Shown here: one piece after another, positions 1 through 6,026 of the stretch
Numbering within the stretch: position 1 is the stretch's first letter
Layout: every line of letters begins with the position of its first letter
Assembly: GCA_017860375.1 (NCBI GenBank)
Contig: JAGDMB010000099.1
Location: 1 to 8,012, forward strand
DNA: 8,012 nt
Reading direction: 5' to 3'
From: Bacteroidota bacterium
GTDB lineage: Bacteria; Bacteroidota; Bacteroidia; Bacteroidales; UBA10428
Translations under genes and position numbers: made by a program
Notes under the pieces: generated by a model
The model's input: only the letters and a program-made list of their open reading frames with translations
Told to the model about the DNA's origin: nothing
The model's database searches: none

Positions 1-612
1 CAGGAACAAAAGACATTTGCTGACGGATCGGCTCTGCGCCTCACCATCGCACGCTATTACACCCCCACTGGCCGCAGTATCCAGAAACCCTATACGGATG
101 ATCTTGAAAATTATTACAATGATCTGAATTTACGCTACCGGAACGGGGAAATGGAATCTTCCGACAGCATCAAATTTGCGGATTCCCTCAAGTTTACCAC
201 GCCGGGAGGCAAAGTGGTATATGGCGGAGGCGGCATCATGCCGGATATCTTTGTGCCGCTCGACACATCCGGTATAACGGATTATTATGTCAATGTGAGG
301 AATAAAGGATTGTTGTACCGTTTTGCGCTTGACTATTCCGATGCCAACCGGAAAGAGTTGTCCCGGCTTAAGACCCCTCAGGAATTCATTCAAACCCTGA
401 ATAAGGCAGGTATCCTGCGGAAATTTGTCGTATTCGCGGCCAGGAACGGGGTTAAAGAAAACACGTACCAGATAAGGATCTCGGAGAAACTTCTAAATAC
501 ACAGCTAATCGCTTACATCGCCCGGAATTTTATCGATAACAAAGGATTTTATCCCATCATACAGGACATTGATAACACCCTTCTGAAGGCTGTGGAGGTC
601 TTAGAGAAGTAA
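1..612 (+). CDS. S41 family carboxyl-terminal processing protease, C-terminal part (5' end outside window)
   Basis: Frame 1 is open from the first base to a TAA at 610-612, giving 203 residues of a protein that starts upstream. The early segment LRLTIARYYTPTGRSIQ (residues 12-28) and the later GGGGIMPDIFVPLD (75-88) are hallmarks of the S41 tail-specific protease (CtpA/Prc-like) family. In this family they follow the catalytic serine and lysine, and the Lys motif (GKGxVQ) normally sits immediately before this point, so both catalytic residues should lie just off the left edge. Such enzymes are usually exported and cleave proteins near their C-termini in the periplasm; the signal peptide and PDZ domain would also be upstream and cannot be seen. 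Residues from about 90 to the end are the C-terminal extension common in Bacteroidota members. The gene converges on lpxA with a 41-bp gap. Family assignment is firm, but the substrate is unknown. Confidence 0.93.
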   Translation, partial: QEQKTFADGSALRLTIARYYTPTGRSIQKPYTDDLENYYNDLNLRYRNGEMESSDSIKFADSLKFTTPGGKVVYGGGGIMPDIFVPLDTSGITDYYVNVRNKGLLYRFALDYSDANRKELSRLKTPQEFIQTLNKAGILRKFVVFAARNGVKENTYQIRISEKLLNTQLIAYIARNFIDNKGFYPIIQDIDNTLLKAVEVLEK

Positions 613-651
613 GGTGTGATTGCAGGGATTTGGACTTATCTGCGCTTCTCT
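603..651. terminator. Inverted repeat between convergent genes, possible bidirectional terminator
   Basis: AGAGAAG at 603-609 is perfectly complementary to CTTCTCT at 645-651. Nested inside, GCAG at 622-625 pairs with CTGC at 640-643. The structure spans the last codons and stop of the protease gene and ends three bases before the lpxA stop codon. Neither side has a strong U-tract (GTTTAAT follows on the plus strand), so it is a weak candidate for factor-independent termination. Its position between two converging genes is the main argument for it. Confidence 0.3.
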
Positions 652-653
652 GT

Positions 654-1436
654 TTAATCGTCGAGCAGGGAACGAATGATACCCCGCTCTGAGCTTCGTA
701 TAAAAGCCAGGATGTGATCGCGTTCGGGTGAAGCGTTGAAATGAAGTTCGATGTAATTTACCGCGTCGGAGTGATTCATCCCCTTTTGATAAATGGTACG
801 GTAAATTTCATTCAGTTCCGTCATTTTTTCCTGGGAGAAATTCCTTCTTCTTAAACCCACAATATTCAACCCGGCAAAGGCCAGCGGTTCACGACCGGCC
901 AGTATATAGGGGGGAACATCTTTGCCGACTTTACTGCCGCCCTGAATAAAGGCATGTGCTCCGATGCGGACAAACTGATGCACCATGGTTCCTCCTCCAA
1001 GCGTGGCCCAGTCTTCTATTTCCACCTCTCCGGCCAGTCCGGCATATCCAACCAGCACACAATGGTTTCCGACAACACAATCATGCGCCACATGCACGTA
1101 AGACATAACAAGGCAATCGGATCCAATGACCGTTCTTCCCTTCGATTTGGTGCCACGGTTGATGGTCACGCATTCGCGAATGGTTGTATTATCACCGATT
1201 TCCACCGTGGTGATCTCTCCTGCAAATTTCAGATCCTGCGGAATGGCGGAAATGACAGCTCCCGGAAAAATCCTGCAGTTATTCCCTATCCTCGCTCCAT
1301 CCATGATAGTCACATTCGGACCGATCCAGGTGTTGTCCCCTATTTTCACGTCACCGTAAATCGTAGTAAAGTTTTCGATCACTGTTTTTTTCCCAATGAT
1401 TGCATCCGGATGCACGGAATTCATGGACTGGGTCAT
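654..1436 (-). CDS. lpxA: Acyl-ACP--UDP-N-acetylglucosamine O-acyltransferase (LpxA)
   Basis: LpxA transfers a (R)-3-hydroxyacyl chain from acyl-ACP to the 3-OH of UDP-GlcNAc, the first step of lipid A synthesis in the cytoplasm. The protein is a left-handed beta-helix of hexapeptide repeats (about residues 10-180) with a helical C-terminal domain. The family signatures QDLKFAGE, VHVAHD, MVHQF, DVPPY and GLRRRNFS are all present. In this frame His118 of VHVAHD corresponds to the catalytic His125 of E. coli LpxA, and Gly166 corresponds to E. coli Gly173, the acyl-chain ruler residue; a glycine there is compatible with a long acyl chain. I chose ATG at 1436 (260 residues) because it places VHP at residues 8-10, as in E. 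coli LpxA (262 residues). A TTG at 1460 in the same frame would add eight residues and overlap the lpxC-fabZ stop; ATG at 1424 is also possible. It is the last gene of the minus-strand lpx cluster, 20 bp after lpxC-fabZ. Confidence 0.96.
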   Translation of the reverse strand: MTQSMNSVHPDAIIGKKTVIENFTTIYGDVKIGDNTWIGPNVTIMDGARIGNNCRIFPGAVISAIPQDLKFAGEITTVEIGDNTTIRECVTINRGTKSKGRTVIGSDCLVMSYVHVAHDCVVGNHCVLVGYAGLAGEVEIEDWATLGGGTMVHQFVRIGAHAFIQGGSKVGKDVPPYILAGREPLAFAGLNIVGLRRRNFSQEKMTELNEIYRTIYQKGMNHSDAVNYIELHFNASPERDHILAFIRSSERGIIRSLLDD

Positions 1437-1456
1437 AGTATTTGAATTTGTGAATT

Positions 1457-2866
1457 TCAATTTTTCTTTATTTTGGGTTTGGGTGCCATTTGTGCCATAA
1501 ATTCGGCTTCAATAACCATCTGATCGCCTACAAATCCCTGCCCATAGCACAAGGCAATGCTTCTCCGGATGGGCTCTTTCAGCACCATCCGTACATTCAG
1601 GGTATCTCCCGGCACCACTTTGCGCTTGAACCGCACCGAATCGATGCGCATAAAATAAAGCACGTAATTTTCCGGATCGGGTACACAACTGAGCAATAAA
1701 ATGCCTCCTACCTGAGCCAGGACTTCGATCTGCAAAACACCCGGCATCACAGGCTCATCGGGATAATGACCAAGGAAAAAAGCCTCGTTCATGGTCACAT
1801 TCTTTATCCCGGTGACCACCCATTCATCCAGATGGGTGATTTTATCCACAAGCAGAAAAGGGTGACGGTGCGGAAGCCTGCGCATTATTTCATTCACATC
1901 AAAGAGCGGAGGCTTATTGGGATCATAAAACGGGGCCACCGGTTTATTGAGTTCGGTTTTGATATGTTTTCGCAGGATCTTGGCTAATTCGGTATTGGCA
2001 TGATGTCCGGGACGGGTGGCAATGACCTTGCCTTTTATGCGCGCACCTGCCAGTGCGAGGTCGCCGATCACATCCAGAAGCTTGTGCCGTGCCGGTTCAT
2101 TGCTGAAATACAGATCGACATTATTCAGAATACCTTCGGGTCGAACCTTGATTTTGGGCTTATTGAAAAGCTCGGCAAGGTGATCCAGTTCATCCTGAGT
2201 TACAGGCCGATCAATGATAATAATGGCATTGTCGACATCCCCGCCTTTGATCAGGTTATGTTTAAGGAGAGTCTCCAGTTCGCGCAGAAAAACAAATGTC
2301 CTGCAAGGCGCATATTCCTTTGCAAAGGATTGTGATTCCGTAAAGGATGCAAACTGATTGCCCAGCACCCTGGAATTGTAATCAATATGCACGTCCACAG
2401 AGAAAGCTTCATCGGGGTATACCACCAGTTCAATACCGTTTGCCTCATCACGGAATTCCATCTTTTCCCGAACACGGTAATAATACCGGTCGGCATTTTG
2501 TTCGGTATGACCCGCTTTTAAGAGCTCTTCCACGAAAATCTTTGAACTGCCATCCAGAATTGGCACTTCCGGACCGTTTAGCTCAACCAGGGCATTGTCA
2601 ATACCCATTCCTGAAAAAGCAGCCAGCAGATGCTCAATGGTGGAAACCGAAATTCCTTTTTCAACCAGGGTGGTTCCTCTTTCTGTAGTGGTAACATTAT
2701 CGGCAATGGCGCGGATAACGGGTTGCCCTTCTGCATCAGTACGTTTAAAATGATAACCGGTGTTTTCGGCAGCTGGCTTTATGGTGATTTCTACTTCTGC
2801 ACCGGTATGCAATCCCCTTCCTTTTAACTTTATGATTTTTGCGACAGTCCTTTGCTTATCCGACAT
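1457..2866 (-). CDS. lpxC-fabZ: Bifunctional UDP-3-O-acyl-GlcNAc deacetylase / 3-hydroxyacyl-ACP dehydratase (LpxC-FabZ fusion)
   Basis: This 469-residue protein joins two enzymes. Residues 1 to about 305 are LpxC, the zinc deacetylase that commits UDP-3-O-acyl-GlcNAc to lipid A. The expected zinc ligands are His79 (in TIEHLLAA), His261 and Asp265 (in HKLLDVIGD). Glu78, Thr190 in CRTF and His288 in GHHAN match E. coli LpxC Glu78, Thr191 and His265. Residues from about 320 are FabZ, the hot-dog-fold dehydratase that removes water from 3-hydroxyacyl-ACP. It opens with LPHRHPFLLVDK (331-342), and its catalytic pair is His367 in GHYPDEPVMPG and Glu381, 14 residues apart as in E. coli FabZ (His54/Glu68). 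The fusion is known and widespread in Bacteroidota. The linker (about 305-320) contains PFYDPNKPP. The ATG start gives the usual LpxC N-terminus with RGLHTG at 17-22. It lies between lpxD (88 bp upstream) and lpxA. No frameshift is seen, and both active sites look intact. Confidence 0.97.
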   Translation of the reverse strand: MSDKQRTVAKIIKLKGRGLHTGAEVEITIKPAAENTGYHFKRTDAEGQPVIRAIADNVTTTERGTTLVEKGISVSTIEHLLAAFSGMGIDNALVELNGPEVPILDGSSKIFVEELLKAGHTEQNADRYYYRVREKMEFRDEANGIELVVYPDEAFSVDVHIDYNSRVLGNQFASFTESQSFAKEYAPCRTFVFLRELETLLKHNLIKGGDVDNAIIIIDRPVTQDELDHLAELFNKPKIKVRPEGILNNVDLYFSNEPARHKLLDVIGDLALAGARIKGKVIATRPGHHANTELAKILRKHIKTELNKPVAPFYDPNKPPLFDVNEIMRRLPHRHPFLLVDKITHLDEWVVTGIKNVTMNEAFFLGHYPDEPVMPGVLQIEVLAQVGGILLLSCVPDPENYVLYFMRIDSVRFKRKVVPGDTLNVRMVLKEPIRRSIALCYGQGFVGDQMVIEAEFMAQMAPKPKIKKN

Positions 2867-2885
2867 TATGGCACATTTTTGACAA

Positions 2886-2914
2886 TACGAACGATTCTGT
2901 TTTATTACGAACGA
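2886..2914. repeat. 9-bp direct repeat TACGAACGA, two copies 20 bp apart upstream of lpxC-fabZ
   Basis: TACGAACGA occurs at 2886-2894 and again at 2906-2914, a start-to-start distance of 20 bp, or about two helical turns. Both copies lie in the 88-bp gap between lpxD and lpxC-fabZ, 20-48 bases before the lpxC start codon. The downstream edge of the second copy touches a promoter-like box (2913-2920). The arrangement would suit a dimeric DNA-binding regulator, but with one short pair chance is a real alternative. Confidence 0.4.
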
Positions 2915-2920
2915 AATATA
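2913..2920 (-). promoter_or_regulatory. Possible -7 box of an lpxC-fabZ promoter
   Basis: Read on the minus strand this is TATATTTC, one mismatch from the Bacteroidota TAnnTTTG element. It lies 46 bases before the lpxC-fabZ ATG in an AT-rich gap. I see no TTTG-type -33 element at the right distance. lpxC-fabZ could equally be read through from lpxD. Confidence 0.25.
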
Positions 2921-2954
2921 GAAAAAAAAATCCTCAGACTGGCCTATTTTTCAT

Positions 2955-3989
2955 TCACTTTTCAACGTGGTCTTTTAAAAATTTCTCCAGTTCATATAAT
3001 TTCTTGTACATTTCCGGAAGCTTTTTAAACAAAACGAGGGCCTTTTTTTGTGTGCCGGCATCAATGGCCGGTGATCCCAGGCAAATCCGGTTATCTTCAA
3101 TATCACCGGCAACCCCCGACTGTGCTCCGATGATTACATTATCACCGATCTTGATATGCCCAACCAGGCCGGCCTGCGCGGCAATTACACATTTATTGCC
3201 GACCCTGGTCGATCCTGCAATTCCTGCCTGTGAGATTATAACCGTGTCGCCCCCCACCTCCACATTATGCGCAATCTGCACCAGATTATCAATTTTAGTA
3301 CCTTTGCCGATCCGCGTTGATCCCATGGTGGCCCTGTCAATGCTGACATTTGAGCCAATCTCAACATCATCTTCGATAACGACATTTCCAAGTTGCGGAA
3401 TTTTCTTATAATGCTGATTATCCCCCTGCGCAAAACCAAATCCATCGCTTCCGATTACCGAACTGGCATGAATGATGCAATTTGATCCAATAGCACAGCC
3501 CTGGTATACTTTTACACCGGCATAGAGTGTGGTATTGTCAAGAATTTTAACACCATCACCGACATAGACATGAGGATAGAGCTTGACATTGTCCCCTATG
3601 GACACTTTCTCTCCCAAATAGGCAAAGGCCCCAATATAGCATCCTGAACCAATGACGGCCGTAGGATGGATAAAACAAGGCTGTTCTGTTCCTGATTTCC
3701 GGGGCAGGGAGCTCGCATACAATTCCAGTAAGGCGGCAAAAGCCTTATAGGCATCCGCTACTTTGATGAGGGTTGGTTCAATGGTACCGTGGATGGAAAG
3801 ATCGCGATTTATAAGCACTACTGAAGCCCGGGTCGTATAAAGATATTTTTCATATTTTGGATTTGCAAGGAATGAGAGGGTTCCTTCCACACCGTCTTCA
3901 ATTTTTGACACATCGGACACCACCACATCGGGATTTCCAACCAGCTCTCCCTGCAAAAAATCGGCAATTGTTTTTGCTGTAAAATTCAT
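2955..3989 (-). CDS. lpxD: UDP-3-O-(3-hydroxyacyl)glucosamine N-acyltransferase (LpxD)
   Basis: LpxD adds the second (R)-3-hydroxyacyl chain, from acyl-ACP to the 2-amino group of UDP-3-O-acyl-glucosamine, after LpxC has acted. The 344-residue length is usual for the family. Residues 1 to about 100 form the N-terminal uridine-binding domain (with [13 protein letters not shown] at 38-50). Residues from about 105 to 300 are left-handed beta-helix hexapeptide repeats, and the last 25 residues form a charged helix ([17 protein letters not shown]). Key motifs are HPTAVIG at 108-114, IGSDGFGFA at 179-187 and QIAHNVEVG at 238-246, where His241 corresponds to the catalytic His239 of E. coli LpxD. The start is an ATG in the sequence AAAATG, without a Shine-Dalgarno motif. 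The gene follows the HD-domain gene by 105 bp and precedes lpxC-fabZ by 88 bp on the same strand. Confidence 0.97.
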   Translation of the reverse strand: MNFTAKTIADFLQGELVGNPDVVVSDVSKIEDGVEGTLSFLANPKYEKYLYTTRASVVLINRDLSIHGTIEPTLIKVADAYKAFAALLELYASSLPRKSGTEQPCFIHPTAVIGSGCYIGAFAYLGEKVSIGDNVKLYPHVYVGDGVKILDNTTLYAGVKVYQGCAIGSNCIIHASSVIGSDGFGFAQGDNQHYKKIPQLGNVVIEDDVEIGSNVSIDRATMGSTRIGKGTKIDNLVQIAHNVEVGGDTVIISQAGIAGSTRVGNKCVIAAQAGLVGHIKIGDNVIIGAQSGVAGDIEDNRICLGSPAIDAGTQKKALVLFKKLPEMYKKLYELEKFLKDHVEK

Positions 3990-4082
3990 TTTAATAATCA
4001 GGCTCTTACATTATAAAAAAGAAAATCGCTGACCGGCCTGCATCACCTGAAAGCTACCCGGAAAGGCACTATAAAAACTGCA

Positions 4083-4090
4083 CAAAACTA
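4083..4090 (-). promoter_or_regulatory. Possible -7 box for the lpxD-lpxC-fabZ-lpxA unit
   Basis: The minus strand reads TAGTTTTG here, a full match to the Bacteroidota TAnnTTTG -7 element, just past the stop codon of the HD-domain gene and about 95 bases upstream of the lpxD ATG. The -33 region would fall inside the end of the HD-domain gene and shows no clear TTTG. The call rests on this one box and its location. Confidence 0.3.
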
Positions 4091-4094
4091 CGAA

Positions 4095-5360
4095 TTAAAC
4101 CTCACATTCCTTCGGATAGCATAAAAAATATTTTACCGAGGGCTTTGTAAGGATCGATACATTAAAGAGATCAGAGGCCACCGCAAGATCTTTTATGGTG
4201 CCATCCTTGAACAGAATCCTGATCTTTTCGTCCTCACCGCTGTAGGCATGATTGGATATACTCCCCTGGTATACCAGCCAACCGGAATCCTCTGCATCCA
4301 GGGCAAAGCGATCCTGAACCCTTTGTTTAAGCCTCTGAATATAGGATTCCTCAAATGGCTCATCCTGGATACGAACCCTGGATAAATTGCGTTTCAGCAG
4401 GCAGCCTGCAAGGTGGGACAAAAGCGTATCGGGATAATTTACCCAGGCCTTTGCAGAAACAAAAATATCGTCATCATCCAGGCTGGTAAACTTTTCAATT
4501 ACAAGCTCCTTGCTTGTTTTCAGGTCCTCCCGTGTGATCCTGTTCCGGAGAAAGAAAGCCAGGGCTTCCGATGCCGGTATATCCGGATCCTTCATGGCTA
4601 TGAACTTTGCACGCTGTAAAGTTTTCACCAGGATATTTTCAGCCGCAATGACAGTTTTATGAAAATACACCTGCCAGTACATGAGACGGCGTGCAATTAA
4701 GAATTTCTCGATCGAATAAATCCCCTTAGATTCCACTACAAGCTGATCATTCACCACACAGAGCATTTTTAATATACGTTCCGTGCCGATCGTTCCTTCT
4801 GCCACACCGGTGTAAAAGCTGTCGCGCAGGAGGTAATCCATTCTGTCCATATCAAGCTGACCCGACACAAGCTGATGCAGGAATTGTTTTGAATACTGAT
4901 TTTTGAAAATCAGCAGGGCAAGGTCAAGTTTCCCCCTGAATTCATCGTTCAGCCCGTACATCAGCAAACATGAAATGTCTTCGTGGGTGAGGTCAGGAAT
5001 TATGCTTTGCTCCAGGGCATGCGAAAAAGGTCCGTGTCCGATATCATGCATCAGTATGGCTGCCGAGGCTGCTTCTGCTTCCGCGTCAGTGATGACCAAT
5101 CCCTTCTGCCGAATGTTGTCAATGGATTGACTCATCAGGTGCATTGCACCCAGCGCATGTTGAAAACGGGTGTGTGTGGCCCCTGGATATACCAGGCTTG
5201 TCAGACCCAGTTGTTTTATCCTCCGCAAACGCTGTATGTAAGGATGTTCCAGTAAATCAAATAAGGTATCGGTCGGAATTTTAATGAAACCGTGAACCGG
5301 ATCATTGATGATCTTGTGCTTGTTGAGTGTCAAGGAAAGAAGGGGTATATAATGAACCAT
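4095..5360 (-). CDS. HD-domain phosphohydrolase, dNTP triphosphohydrolase-like
   Basis: This 421-residue protein belongs to the HD superfamily, in the group related to dGTPases and SAMHD1. Residues 17-27 (IINDPVHGFIK) are the typical opening. TRFQHALG (64-71) supplies the first metal His (His68) and LMHDIGHGPFSH (103-114) the HD pair His105-Asp106. LDMDRMDYLLRD (169-180) supplies the last metal Asp (Asp172) with the Tyr176/Asp180 pattern seen in SAMHD1-like enzymes. All expected metal ligands are present, so a divalent-metal phosphohydrolase acting on dNTPs or another phosphate ester is likely, but the substrate cannot be read from the sequence. The C-terminal half (about 220-421) has no motif I recognise. 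The ATG start gives a leader of about 13 residues before NKHKIINDP; a TTG at 5333 would give MTLNKHKIINDP and is a possible alternative. It is the first gene of the minus-strand cluster and lies 105 bp before lpxD. It is not known to take part in lipid A synthesis. Confidence 0.9.
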   Translation of the reverse strand: MVHYIPLLSLTLNKHKIINDPVHGFIKIPTDTLFDLLEHPYIQRLRRIKQLGLTSLVYPGATHTRFQHALGAMHLMSQSIDNIRQKGLVITDAEAEAASAAILMHDIGHGPFSHALEQSIIPDLTHEDISCLLMYGLNDEFRGKLDLALLIFKNQYSKQFLHQLVSGQLDMDRMDYLLRDSFYTGVAEGTIGTERILKMLCVVNDQLVVESKGIYSIEKFLIARRLMYWQVYFHKTVIAAENILVKTLQRAKFIAMKDPDIPASEALAFFLRNRITREDLKTSKELVIEKFTSLDDDDIFVSAKAWVNYPDTLLSHLAGCLLKRNLSRVRIQDEPFEESYIQRLKQRVQDRFALDAEDSGWLVYQGSISNHAYSGEDEKIRILFKDGTIKDLAVASDLFNVSILTKPSVKYFLCYPKECEV

Positions 5361-5482
5361 TTAAAGAATCAAATTTGCTAATAATTTGAGAAAAAACCCA
5401 GTTCTGTTTAGAAGGATTGTGTCTTTCCACGCATTTTTTCTTAAAATACAGGATATTTAGTATCGAATACCGGAATTTTTTT

Positions 5483-5490
5483 TACCTTTG
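5483..5490 (+). promoter_or_regulatory. Putative -7 box of the rimP-nusA-infB promoter
   Basis: TACCTTTG matches the Bacteroidota primary sigma TAnnTTTG element exactly and lies in an AT-rich divergent intergenic region, 60 bases before the rimP ATG. The upstream segment 5456-5460 (TTTAG) is a poor stand-in for the TTTG -33 element and slightly too far away (22 bp). A transcript would begin near 5495 and carry the hairpin at 5510-5529 in its leader. Confidence 0.5.
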
Positions 5491-5509
5491 CAGGGAATTT
5501 TTAATCGTT

Positions 5510-5529
5510 TAGGGGACAAAAGTCCCCTA
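5510..5529 (+). promoter_or_regulatory. Perfect hairpin in the rimP 5' leader
   Basis: TAGGGGAC (5510-5517) and GTCCCCTA (5522-5529) form an uninterrupted 8-bp stem with an AAAA loop. The sequence TTTTGTT follows, a short and broken U-run. The hairpin sits between the putative -7 box and the rimP ATG, ending 20 bases before the start codon. It could be an attenuator, an RNA-stability element or a protein binding site; the sequence alone does not decide. Confidence 0.55.
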
Positions 5530-5549
5530 TTTTGTTACTTATCAGTAAG

Positions 5550-6008
5550 ATGATAACGAGTGAAACCATACGCGGGCTCATTGAAAAAGACCTTTACGAG
5601 AAAGGATTTTTCCTTGTTGACCTTCAGGTGAAGCCTTCGGGAAAGATCGTGGTCTTTGCAGATAATTTCGCAGGGATAACACTCGATGATTGCGTTTCGA
5701 TCACACGGCTCATTGAAAGCAAAATCGACCGCAACCTGGAAGACTATGAGCTGGAAGTTTCATCTCCGGGACTTGATAATCCCCTTAAACTGCCGGTTCA
5801 GTATAAGAAGAATGCCGGTAAGTTCATACGGATTGTCACCCTTGACGGAAAAACCCGGGAAGGCAGGATTAAGGAAGCCGATGATGAAAAGCTCATGCTT
5901 GAGACCGGTGTGAAGAAGAAAACAGGGAAAAAAAAGGAAGAGAATCCGGCACAATGTATTGAAATATCGTATAACACGGTTAAGACCGCTAAAGTATTAA
6001 TCCGATAA
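5550..6008 (+). CDS. rimP: Ribosome maturation factor RimP
   Basis: RimP assists maturation of the 30S ribosomal subunit in the cytoplasm. The 152-residue protein has the family's two-domain layout: an alpha-beta N-terminal domain (1 to about 82) ending in the signature YELEVSSPGLDNPLK (66-80), then a small SH3-like barrel (about 83-152). Other typical segments are GFFLVDLQV (19-27) and LDDCVSITRLIE (45-56). A lysine-rich insertion, KKKTGKKKEEN (122-132), sits within the C-terminal domain. I chose the ATG at 5550; an in-frame TTG at 5532 would add six residues (MLLISK) that are not typical of the family. No Shine-Dalgarno is evident. It heads the rimP-nusA-infB cluster, 18 bp before nusA. Confidence 0.95.
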   Translation: MITSETIRGLIEKDLYEKGFFLVDLQVKPSGKIVVFADNFAGITLDDCVSITRLIESKIDRNLEDYELEVSSPGLDNPLKLPVQYKKNAGKFIRIVTLDGKTREGRIKEADDEKLMLETGVKKKTGKKKEENPAQCIEISYNTVKTAKVLIR

Positions 6009-6026
6009 TAAATCAGAAGTGGAAGA

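Noticed and set aside
954..1445. 163-residue open frame on the plus strand inside lpxA
   Set aside because: It is antisense to a clearly conserved lpxA reading frame, and its translation shows no recognisable domain. It is a by-product of lpxA codon use.
2000..2335. 111-residue plus-strand open frame inside lpxC-fabZ
   Set aside because: It is a shadow of the LpxC coding frame with no plausible domain or start signals.
2839..3411. 190-residue open frame on the plus strand overlapping lpxD and the start of lpxC-fabZ
   Set aside because: It is antisense to two strongly supported genes and crosses their intergenic gap. The translation is rich in Ser/Thr/Pro/Ile as expected from the reverse complement of hexapeptide-repeat coding sequence.
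654..3989. Hexapeptide periodicity in lpxA and lpxD as a possible DNA repeat array
   Set aside because: The periodicity is at the protein level (left-handed beta-helix rungs) and is fully explained by the LpxA/LpxD fold; the DNA itself is not repetitive.
5361..5482. Possible promoter for the HD-domain gene, from the palindrome CAAATTTG at 5370-5377
   Set aside because: It differs from TAnnTTTG in the first base, has no -33 partner and lies only 10 bases from the start codon. It is too weak to annotate. Otherwise this AT-rich segment shows no tRNA, small ORF or repeat that I can support.
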